DNA of 56,701 nucleotides from Fidelibacterota bacterium. Its GTDB lineage: Bacteria > Fidelibacterota > Marinisomatia > Marinisomatales > SCKK01. The DNA lies in assembly GCA_004124475.1 (NCBI GenBank), contig SCKK01000020.1, positions 1-56,701 on the forward strand. The letters run 5' to 3'. Below the pieces are notes generated by a model. It saw nothing but the letters and a program-made list of their open reading frames with translations, was not told the origin of the DNA and searched no databases. Below, one piece after another: positions 26,335-34,098 of the stretch (positions are counted from its first letter, which is position 1; each line of letters begins with the position of its first letter). The translations under genes and the position numbers were made by a program.

Positions 26335-27436
26335 TCACATATACCCTTTTGGTTCTTCCACCGATAGCAGTCATCAATACATATGTTGTTAGATCTACAT
26401 CCAAAGCGACATCTTCAATTCGAATTCGATTTTCACCATTGTCTCCAAAAAACAAAACTTCATCCCCTATTTTCGGCATATCACTCTCAAAATTTACCAT
26501 GAATTGATCCATGCAGACGCGGCCAGCTATTTTGTATTCTTTTCCTCTGTATCCTACGTATCCATGTTTGTACCAATTACGAGGGAATCCATCGGCGAAT
26601 CCTGTTTGAATGACGCCAATATTGGCATCTCTCTCAGGGGCATACACAGACCCATAGCTGACAGGAGTACCTGCTTTTACCCGCCTCATTAAGACGATGG
26701 GTCCTTTGAAATTCATAACCGGCTCCACTTTGATACATTCTGTGGTCTCATCTGAGGGGTAAGCTCCGTACATCAGCATGCCTACCCGAACCATATTGAA
26801 ATAAGAATTGGGGTGATTCAATACACCACCACTGTTGGCAATATGGTAATATTTTATCGGAAGGTTCAATTTTTTACTCATTGTCACAACTTCGTTAAAC
26901 CGTTGGATCTGTAGTTCAGTATATGCAGGATCACCCTCATCTGAAGTGGCAAAATGGGTATAAATTCCTTCGAGATTAATTCCGTTAATGGTTATTATCT
27001 TACCAAGGAGACCATATAATTTTTCGAAATCCACCCCAAGACGGGTCATCCCCGTATCAACTTTTAAATGTACTTTTGGGCACTTCCCGGTTTTATGCGA
27101 AAATTCCGTCAGATATGCAATATCATCCTTGTGAGCAATATTGAGTGTAATATTAAGATCAACTGCCGAGGAAAGGATATCCGTAGTCATCCGACAAAAA
27201 ATCAGGATGTCACCATCAATCCCATTCTCACGAAGTTCTACTGCCTCATCAAACGTGAATACCGCAAAGAATTTTACTCCCTCCTGTTGAAGTGATTTCG
27301 CCACAGGAATTGCTCCATGCCCATATCCATTTGCCTTCACAACAGGCATCACCACAGCATCCCCTACATGTTGTTGAATTTTACGATAGTTTCGTATTAA
27401 CCGGTCGAGATGAATTTCTGCGATAGGACTAAACAA
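26327..27436 (-). CDS. alr: Alanine racemase
   Basis: A PLP enzyme converting L- to D-alanine for peptidoglycan. The 369 residues include the PLP lysine K34 in VVKANGYGHGAIPVAKSL, the substrate segment KVDTGMTRLG (about 126-135) and the C-terminal domain with VSYGSVYAPERDANIGVI and GRVCMDQFMV. Start and stop overlap both neighbours (7-8 bases with the kinase and with the GH3 fusion), so translation is coupled. Sitting among wall-salvage genes, it could either feed D-alanine to wall synthesis or help use D-alanine released from muropeptides. Confidence 0.93.
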   Translation of the reverse strand: MFSPIAEIHLDRLIRNYRKIQQHVGDAVVMPVVKANGYGHGAIPVAKSLQQEGVKFFAVFTFDEAVELRENGIDGDILIFCRMTTDILSSAVDLNITLNIAHKDDIAYLTEFSHKTGKCPKVHLKVDTGMTRLGVDFEKLYGLLGKIITINGINLEGIYTHFATSDEGDPAYTELQIQRFNEVVTMSKKLNLPIKYYHIANSGGVLNHPNSYFNMVRVGMLMYGAYPSDETTECIKVEPVMNFKGPIVLMRRVKAGTPVSYGSVYAPERDANIGVIQTGFADGFPRNWYKHGYVGYRGKEYKIAGRVCMDQFMVNFESDMPKIGDEVLFFGDNGENRIRIEDVALDVDLTTYVLMTAIGGRTKRVYVNE

Positions 27437-28394
27437 TCTCTACAACTAATTTAGAAAAGTTATCCAACTGAATAGGGTAAGAAGCAATTGCTAAACCTCC
27501 ATAAACGGAGGGAAATTGAGGTAAAACCCATTCCATTTCAGGGAAATCATACAATAAATGGTCTTCAATGAGATTGCGGTAATAGTTTGATTTTACAATG
27601 ACAGACCCACTTATTCCTACCAGTAGTTTTTCTTCCGTTATACCCATTTTCTCGGTCAATTCCAGGATGAGATCTGCTAAACATTCTGCTCCTTGCATCA
27701 CTGTCTGATTAACAAAAAAATTGCTGTCTTCCGCTGCCTTTAAAATGATCGGAGTTAAACCTGCCAAAGTTGAGATATTTTTCTCGCTCATAGAAAGGAT
27801 TCTTAGCATACCTTCAAAATCAGGTGCACCTACATGGGCGACGAATTCATCCCGAATCGACACGACTTCTTCATCTGTTGATTGCTCATTGGTGATGAGT
27901 TGGGTAATTACAGATTTTCCCAGGCAGTAACCACTTCCTTCGTCGCCAATATTATATCCAAATCCACCAGCCCGATAGAACGTACCCTCTTCATCGATAC
28001 CCACAGCGATTGAACCCGTTCCCACAATGAGTGTTATTCCGGAGGCTTTACCCCAAATCCCATGATGAGCTAATTGAGCATCGCTTATTAGATGGATAGA
28101 ACTTTGAGGAAAGATCTTATTTAATGCTTTTTCAATTTGTTTTCTGTACGCAGTCCGACTAATTCCTGCCAACCCGATAACACAGTCTTCAACATCTTCT
28201 GGTAGGACCCCTCCCTTTTCAATTAATGTTTTCACTATTGAAGTGATGGTGGCTACTCCTTGCTCCCGATATATATTTGGATTTGAACCTTCCCTGCTCA
28301 GCATCACCCCACTCAACTTGTCTCTATCTAATACCAGCCCATCCGTTTTCGTTCCCCCTGCATCAATGGAAAGAATACAATGTCTATTTGCCAT
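27429..28394 (-). CDS. BadF/BadG-type N-acetylhexosamine kinase (NagK/MurK-like)
   Basis: A 321-residue ASKHA-fold kinase. The phosphate-1 motif is ILSIDAGGTKTDGLVLD (about 7-23), the phosphate-2 region is TLIVGTGSIAVGI (about 116-128), and the family segment AGGFGYNIGDEGSGYCLGK follows. Relatives phosphorylate N-acetylglucosamine or N-acetylmuramic acid using ATP. In this operon, next to a NagZ-like enzyme and near NamZ, the natural role is trapping wall-derived amino sugars inside the cell. No MurQ etherase is in the window, so I cannot say which of the two sugars it takes. It overlaps its neighbours by 11 and 8 bases. Confidence 0.82.
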   Translation of the reverse strand: MANRHCILSIDAGGTKTDGLVLDRDKLSGVMLSREGSNPNIYREQGVATITSIVKTLIEKGGVLPEDVEDCVIGLAGISRTAYRKQIEKALNKIFPQSSIHLISDAQLAHHGIWGKASGITLIVGTGSIAVGIDEEGTFYRAGGFGYNIGDEGSGYCLGKSVITQLITNEQSTDEEVVSIRDEFVAHVGAPDFEGMLRILSMSEKNISTLAGLTPIILKAAEDSNFFVNQTVMQGAECLADLILELTEKMGITEEKLLVGISGSVIVKSNYYRNLIEDHLLYDFPEMEWVLPQFPSVYGGLAIASYPIQLDNFSKLVVEIV

Positions 28395-28842
28395 ATTTCT
28401 GTAGGAGGAATATTTTTAAATCGTCAAAGTCGTCGAATTCCTGGGTAGTGCACCCTAATATCCATGAACTCACTTCCGATTTTGCCATACCCATAACTGT
28501 ATAGACAGGTATTTTGTGATAATATGCCGTGGTGACTTCCCCATGGGTACCCGCTCCTTTTAACACACCTTTGTCCCAATAACAGATAATATAATCAATT
28601 TCATTTATCAAATTTTGTAAGTCGTGGTCAATGAGTTTTCTTATCGTTTGTTTAAATTTCGGGTAATCAGTTATCCGCCATGCCCGGAAGTTTTCCCGCT
28701 CTTTATTTGACAAAGGTTCGGCGGTCACCGGATTGAATACTTTATGTCCCAGTCTATTCTTCAACCATTTAGATATTTCATTTCGCCAGCTACTTCCTCC
28801 GTCCGTAGCATGTTCAATAGCCCCAGAAAGATAAGCCCTCAT
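28384..28842 (-). CDS. Nucleoside 2-deoxyribosyltransferase-like protein
   Basis: A 152-residue small Rossmann-like protein. It opens with RAYLSGAIEHATDGGSSWR and has the later glutamate-bearing segment GAGTHGEVTTAYYHKIPVYTV, typical of the nucleoside 2-deoxyribosyltransferase/DUF4406 group. The aspartate-tyrosine region DYIICYWDKGVLKGAG is also present. Classical members swap bases on deoxyribosides, while others cleave nucleotides. Its place inside a wall-salvage operon, with 4- and 11-base overlaps, is unexpected and no link is obvious. The fold call is fairly safe; the reaction is not. Confidence 0.65.
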   Translation of the reverse strand: MRAYLSGAIEHATDGGSSWRNEISKWLKNRLGHKVFNPVTAEPLSNKERENFRAWRITDYPKFKQTIRKLIDHDLQNLINEIDYIICYWDKGVLKGAGTHGEVTTAYYHKIPVYTVMGMAKSEVSSWILGCTTQEFDDFDDLKIFLLQKYGK

Positions 28843-29594
28843 CCTAAAATATTTTTTTTAAAAAGGGCGGAATTTACGAAAAGCCAAAAGACAGAAATTA
28901 CAAGAGGAACCAGGCCTGTAATCCACAATATATCACCGGTTAGAAATACTTTTCTACCCCCCTCCCCCAATAATGTAGTGGGAAGATAAGAAAAAATATT
29001 TGAGATAGATTGGGTGAAATTGTGATAAGGTATAATCCAGCCGGATGTAAAAATAAGGAGAAGAGAAATTCCTAAAATCCATGCAGCATTCGATATGGAT
29101 CTTTTTGATAACAAGAGAATGGTCAGGAATAAATTGATACAAAAAAATCCCAGTATGACACAAAAAATTAACAAACCAATAAAGTATAATATATTTAGTT
29201 TTATTCCGGTGATTAGAAAAAGGATAAATCCCGCCACAATTGTTTTTACAATAATTTCCGGGAAAAGGCTTAATACGATACATGTAACGAGTGATAAATG
29301 TGAATGAGGTGTAGAAGCAACTATGTTAGCTAATCCTTGGAAATTTTCCCTATGGCTGAAATCATTGAAAATTGAAACGGTTGAAGCAATTAGAATAACC
29401 ACAAATAAAATACCCGGTATGATCCATGCTCGAAATAAATGTCCTTGAATGGTTGTACCGAATAGGTGTTCGATTCCCAGTCCAAATGATAAATAACAAA
29501 AGATCGGAATCAGAAATATCATGGCAATTTCACCAAACCATTGCCGTCGAAGCAACCAAAACCGGCGGCGAATGAAAATAGGAAGAATATTCAA
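28839..29594 (-). CDS. ABC-2 type transporter permease
   Basis: A 251-residue inner-membrane protein with six hydrophobic segments and the ABC-2 layout. There is an early helix (GEIAMIFLIPIFCYLSFGLGI), then a central pair, and a late SGWIIPYHNFTQSISNIFSYLPTTLLGEGGRKVFL stretch like the conserved motif near helix 5. It overlaps the ATPase gene by four bases upstream and the deoxyribosyltransferase-like gene by four downstream. Together with the ATPase it forms a simple exporter of unknown substrate, possibly an envelope component given the operon. Confidence 0.8.
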   Translation of the reverse strand: MNILPIFIRRRFWLLRRQWFGEIAMIFLIPIFCYLSFGLGIEHLFGTTIQGHLFRAWIIPGILFVVILIASTVSIFNDFSHRENFQGLANIVASTPHSHLSLVTCIVLSLFPEIIVKTIVAGFILFLITGIKLNILYFIGLLIFCVILGFFCINLFLTILLLSKRSISNAAWILGISLLLIFTSGWIIPYHNFTQSISNIFSYLPTTLLGEGGRKVFLTGDILWITGLVPLVISVFWLFVNSALFKKNILG

Positions 29595-30514
29595 CTTTCA
29601 AACCTTTCCGTCGATGTCATTATTAATGTCTCCAAACTCACTTTTTCAGAACGATGATCGACAAGATTACTTTGGATAGCTATTTTCATTACATCAAATA
29701 GAACTCTTCTGTTTCTGCCATAGAAATCAAATATCTCCCCAATTTTTTTGGGATTTACGATTGTAGAAATTTTGCATAATTGAGTAAACACATCTTCTGT
29801 CAATTGCTCAAAATGGATTTGAAAGTGATGCAGTTCGCCACTGTTCTCAAGTAATTTATCCAAACTCCCATCCAAAACTACTTTCCCTTGATGAAGAATG
29901 GCAATTCGATCATGGACTTTCTCAGCTTCTTCAATCGACTGGGTGGTGTACACCACAGTTTTTTCTCCTCTCACACTATGTAAGTAGTCCCATACAATAT
30001 GGCGTGATGGGATATCAAGCGACGTTGTCGGTTCGTCCAATAATAAAATTGGTGGATCATGAAGAAGACTTCTAACGAAAAGAATCCTTTTCAGATGTCC
30101 ATAGGAAAGCTCATGGGGTAAATGATCTAATAATTCCCTAATGTGAAATGTTTTAGCGTATTTTCTTACCTGGGATCGAATAATCTCCTTTTTAAGACCA
30201 AATAAACTTGCTGAAAAATAGAAATTTTCTCTAACAGACAAGTGTGGATCAAGGTTAAAATTCTGAGGCATATATCCGATAAGTCGCTTCGTCTCTTTTT
30301 GACGAAGTTGGTTATCTTCACCATGGATAAATACGCTGCCATATTCAGGTTTCAAAATCCCTGCAATCACTTTAAGGAGAGTGCTCTTTCCAGCGCCGTT
30401 CGGACCCACCACAGATAAAATGGTACCCCGTTCAATTCCAAAAGACAACCCTGCCAAGACTGCCTGGCTGTTTATTACTTTCCCTACTTTTTTTAGTGAG
30501 ATAGAGGCTTCCAC
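29591..30514 (-). CDS. ABC transporter ATP-binding protein
   Basis: A 307-residue ATPase subunit of an ABC-2 exporter. Walker A is GPNGAGKST (37-45), the Q-loop lies in IGYMPQNFNLDPHLSVREN and Walker B is ILLLDEPTTSLD. The signature motif is unusual, LSYGH instead of LSGGQ. A C-terminal extension (about 220-307) follows. It is the first gene of the six-gene overlapping operon and must carry the operon promoter within the 30-base gap to the four-helix-bundle gene, or further upstream of it. The cargo cannot be read from sequence. Confidence 0.88.
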   Translation of the reverse strand: MEASISLKKVGKVINSQAVLAGLSFGIERGTILSVVGPNGAGKSTLLKVIAGILKPEYGSVFIHGEDNQLRQKETKRLIGYMPQNFNLDPHLSVRENFYFSASLFGLKKEIIRSQVRKYAKTFHIRELLDHLPHELSYGHLKRILFVRSLLHDPPILLLDEPTTSLDIPSRHIVWDYLHSVRGEKTVVYTTQSIEEAEKVHDRIAILHQGKVVLDGSLDKLLENSGELHHFQIHFEQLTEDVFTQLCKISTIVNPKKIGEIFDFYGRNRRVLFDVMKIAIQSNLVDHRSEKVSLETLIMTSTERFES

Positions 30515-30544
30515 CTGATATTTTCTATTGAATATTTTCGATTT

Positions 30545-30898
30545 TCAATTGTTCTTCCTTGCTGTCTTTCTGGAAGAAATAAAAATAGCTATTAACTCAT
30601 TCGCCTCTTTAAGTAATGGATAAATTTTTTCTTTACCCATCAATTTTTCCCTTATTATGAAATCAAGCCAAAAGCAGGACTCATCGGATTCCTCCACAAC
30701 AATACCCAATTTATGAATAAAACTAGGCTTTGATTGAGCAACACACGCAGCTCGATAATTTGCAGCAACAGAGGTACCACAGCGAATAAGTTGTTTTTGG
30801 ATATGTTTTCCGAGAACTGAATCAGGTAGAGCAAAAGCCAATTTAACACACCTATGAGCGAATTCTTCTGTTCTTTTCTTTAACTGTTCCTCATCCAT
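30545..30898 (-). CDS. Four-helix-bundle protein (23S rRNA intervening-sequence type)
   Basis: A 117-residue helical protein of the S23/IVP family, recognised by LIRCGTSVAANYRAACVAQSKPSFIHKLGIVVEESDESCFWLDFI. The family was first found inside intervening sequences of 23S rRNA but is common as a free-standing gene of unknown role. The gene is bracketed by AATTGTTC (30548-30555) and GAACAATT (30943-30950), plus AT-rich stretches with TTTTCTATT and TTCGATT words on both sides. This is consistent with past movement as a small unit. It lies between polA and the ABC operon on the same strand. Confidence 0.88.
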   Translation of the reverse strand: MDEEQLKKRTEEFAHRCVKLAFALPDSVLGKHIQKQLIRCGTSVAANYRAACVAQSKPSFIHKLGIVVEESDESCFWLDFIIREKLMGKEKIYPLLKEANELIAIFISSRKTARKNN

Positions 30899-30952
30899 TT
30901 TTGTGATAAGTAATATTCAATCGAAAATAGAAAATCAAAAATGAACAATTCT

Positions 30953-33685
30953 TCAGTGGGCTTCAAACCAGGAATTTCCAACACCTGAGTCAACAATAAT
31001 CGGGATATCCAGTGGGAGCGCCTTTTCCATCGTTACCACTACCATTTTCTGTACCTCATCCAATTCATCTTCAGGCACTTCAAATAGAAGTTCATCATGA
31101 ATTTGGAGAATCATTTTGGTTTTTAGATTTTCTTTTTTCAATGTGTTGTGAATGGTAATCATGGCTAATTTTATCATTTCCGCTGCAGTTCCCTGAATTG
31201 GCATATTGATTGCTGCCCGTTCTGCTGCTGTGCGAACTCTATGATTGGTATTATCTATATCATAACAATAACGACGCCTACCTAACATTGTTGAAACATA
31301 TTTCTCATTTCTAGCTTGTTCAAGGGTATTGGTGATAAAGTTATTTATTCCGGAATACCGTTCAAAATAGGATTTAATAATCTGTTTGGCTTCGTTTATT
31401 GGAATGTCCAATTCCTGAGAAATTCTAAATGGCCCCGCTCCATACATAACGCCAAAGTTCACTACTTTAGCAGTTCTTCTCATTTCGGGTAATACATTTT
31501 CACGGGGTACTCCATAGATTAGACTCGCCGTGTGGCTATGAATATCTTCTCCGGCTAAAAATGCCTGTTTTAGAGTGTTATCCCCGCTGAGATGGGCCAT
31601 GATACGGAGTTCGATTTGTGAATAGTCTGCAGAAAAAATAACCCACCCCGCTTTTTGAGGACGGAAAGCTTTCCTGATTTCACGACCTTCTTCCTTGCGG
31701 ATTGGGATATTTTGGAAATTAGGGTTACTGCTCGAGAGGCGCCCTGTCGCTGCCACGGTTTGGTTAAAGGAGGAGTGAATCCTGCCTGTTTCGGGATGTA
31801 TTAGTTTTGGGATAGCGTCAACATAAGTTGATTTTAGTTTATGAAATTTCCGGTATTCTAATACTTTTTCTGGGAGGGGATGCTGATGTCTCAAAAACTC
31901 CAATACATTAACATCGGTGGATCGCTTCCTGATCTTTGGGAGTGACAACATATCAAAAAGGATTACACCAAGCTGTTTAGGAGAATTAATATTAAAATCT
32001 GTCCCTGCCAATTCATGAATCTCGCTTGTAAAAATCTGGAGTTTACTTTCCATCCATATAGAGAGATTTCCCATCATGTGTTTATCTACATAGACCCCAT
32101 TTTTTTCCATTTGTACCAAAACAGGAATTAGAGGAACCTCGACTTGTTCCATAAAATCAAGGAGGTGATTCGATTTAAGTTCCTTTTTTAAAATAGGTGT
32201 TAGTTGCAGGGCTACATCTGCATCCTCAACGGCATAAAAGGTGACCTTCTCGAAGGAAACATCAGCCATGGAGATTTGGTTCTTCCCTTTGCCTATTAAA
32301 TCGGTAATGGGTTGCATTCTGTATTGAAGGTGCTCCAAACTAAGATGATCCAACTTGTACGATCTCACATCGGGTTTCAGGAGATGAGCGGCAATCATTG
32401 TGTCAAACACGATACCTTGAATATCAATTCCGTAATTCTTCAGGATTAAAGCGTCGTATTTAATATTTTGTCCACACTTCCGAATTTCGGGAGTTTCCAA
32501 CACTTGTTTTAAAGATTGTAAAACAGTTTCGATATCTTTTGCCGTGGTCGAAAATAGTTCCGTCTTCTTTTCAGAAAATTGTATTGGTATATACCAACCT
32601 TTATGAGGTTCTATAGAAAAACTGAATCCAACGATTTTTGCCATCATGGGATCTGTACTTGTGGATTCAATATCGAAAGAAAAAAGGTCTGCTTTTTGGA
32701 GAGATTTGACCAATTTTTTAAGTTTAGAAGGGGAATCGATGCAGTGATATTCCTTTTCTACAGTTGGCTTCGTAATCTCAGGCTCTATACCTGACTGAAA
32801 TGCCTGTAATTGACTTTGAAGACTGAAGAACTCAAGTTCCCGGAAAATCTCACTCATCTCATCAAAGTTGAACGATTTCATCTTCAATTCATCAATAGTC
32901 ACATCCAAAGGTAGATCAGTTTTGATTGTTACAAGCTCTTTAGATAATTTTGCCATTTCACGCCCACTGAGTAATCCTTCCCGAGCTCGTTTATTTTTCA
33001 CCTCTCCCGCATGAGCAAGGATATTTTCAAGAGAACCATATTCCTTAAGAAGTTTTTTTGCGGTTACTTCTCCCACGCCAGTCACCCCAGGTACATTATC
33101 GGACTTATCACCCATAAGCCCCAATAAGTCAACAATTTGCTCAGGTGAAACAGACCACTTTTCTTTTACCTTATCCCGATTATAGATGATTACCTGAGCA
33201 TTCTGTCGACCTGGTGTATACACAAAGATGTTATCATTCACCAGTTGCATAAAATCTTTATCTCCACTTACTATATAAGTCTCCATCCCTGATTCTGCTG
33301 CTTGTATTGCAATCGCACCAATGACGTCATCAGCTTCATATCCTGCCATTTCAAACCGCGGGATATTCATAGCATCAACCAGGCGCCACAGATCCGGGAG
33401 TTGTGCCCGGAGTTCGTCTGGCATTTTTTCCCGAGTCGCTTTATACTCAGGGTACATCTCATGGCGAAAGGTTTTTTCTTTGGTATCAAAGACAATAGCC
33501 AAATAGTCCGGGTTTTCATCCCGATACAGCTTAAACATGGAATTGATAAAGCCAAAGAGGGCGCTGGTATGCCGACCGTCCGATGTAATCAGTGGGTTTC
33601 GAAACATAGCGAAATGAGCTCGATACACCATGGCATACCCATCAATGAGGAAAAGGCGTTTGCGGTTGTTTACATCGGCTCCCAT
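30953..33685 (-). CDS. polA: DNA polymerase I
   Basis: A 910-residue repair and Okazaki-fragment polymerase with all three domains. The 5'-3' exonuclease occupies about 9-295 (LFLIDGYAMVYRAHFA, GYEADDVIGA, VSGDKDF, MGDKSDNVPGVTGVGEVTA). The 3'-5' proofreading domain (about 312-500) keeps its key acids: FDIES gives D338 and E340, QNIKYD the second and YAVEDAD the third. The polymerase domain (about 510-910) has DYSQIELR, RRTAKVVNFGVMYG and QIHDELLFEVP. The proofreading site is degenerate in many polA lineages, so its retention is worth noting. The ATG at 33685 starts MGADVNNRK. Confidence 0.97.
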   Translation of the reverse strand: MGADVNNRKRLFLIDGYAMVYRAHFAMFRNPLITSDGRHTSALFGFINSMFKLYRDENPDYLAIVFDTKEKTFRHEMYPEYKATREKMPDELRAQLPDLWRLVDAMNIPRFEMAGYEADDVIGAIAIQAAESGMETYIVSGDKDFMQLVNDNIFVYTPGRQNAQVIIYNRDKVKEKWSVSPEQIVDLLGLMGDKSDNVPGVTGVGEVTAKKLLKEYGSLENILAHAGEVKNKRAREGLLSGREMAKLSKELVTIKTDLPLDVTIDELKMKSFNFDEMSEIFRELEFFSLQSQLQAFQSGIEPEITKPTVEKEYHCIDSPSKLKKLVKSLQKADLFSFDIESTSTDPMMAKIVGFSFSIEPHKGWYIPIQFSEKKTELFSTTAKDIETVLQSLKQVLETPEIRKCGQNIKYDALILKNYGIDIQGIVFDTMIAAHLLKPDVRSYKLDHLSLEHLQYRMQPITDLIGKGKNQISMADVSFEKVTFYAVEDADVALQLTPILKKELKSNHLLDFMEQVEVPLIPVLVQMEKNGVYVDKHMMGNLSIWMESKLQIFTSEIHELAGTDFNINSPKQLGVILFDMLSLPKIRKRSTDVNVLEFLRHQHPLPEKVLEYRKFHKLKSTYVDAIPKLIHPETGRIHSSFNQTVAATGRLSSSNPNFQNIPIRKEEGREIRKAFRPQKAGWVIFSADYSQIELRIMAHLSGDNTLKQAFLAGEDIHSHTASLIYGVPRENVLPEMRRTAKVVNFGVMYGAGPFRISQELDIPINEAKQIIKSYFERYSGINNFITNTLEQARNEKYVSTMLGRRRYCYDIDNTNHRVRTAAERAAINMPIQGTAAEMIKLAMITIHNTLKKENLKTKMILQIHDELLFEVPEDELDEVQKMVVVTMEKALPLDIPIIVDSGVGNSWFEAH

Positions 33686-34098
33686 GGAGTGGAAGTTACA
33701 TTCCTAATGAAAGAAGCTCAAACGACAAAATAAAAATCAATCGTCAAATTTAGTTTGCAGATTGTTTTGTAATTCCATAACATTACCTGTAAGTTTTTAA
33801 AATTCCGTTAGAAACATATTGATTTAATATAATGTCAATAAATCATCAATCCCTGCCCGCCGGCCCGTCCGCCGGAGGGCGGGCAGGCAGGCGTATTCCA
33901 ATTACAATATATCTATAGATGTATTTATTTTCCAGTCTATCCTACCCGATCCGCCAGCGTTCGACTGAGCTCACGCCGAAGTCTGGCGGACAGGGCGGGA
34001 AGGGTGATATGAGTCAAAATATTTCATTTATTGACAGTGTTAGAAACCAAACAAAACTCAATTAACATTAAAAAAAACTACTATGTAGAAATATTTTT
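33686..34098. repeat. Gene-free boundary region with two GC-rich inverted repeats
   Basis: No gene is visible in 413 bases between polA and the DGQHR gene. At 33852-33887 a 10-bp stem CCTGCCCGCC pairs with GGCGGGCAGG, with an inner GGC/GCC stem. At 33951-33989 CCGCCAG pairs with CTGGCGG. Both are strongly GC-rich inside AT-rich flanks and belong to the scattered palindrome family. They mark the edge of the accessory region that follows. Confidence 0.6.
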
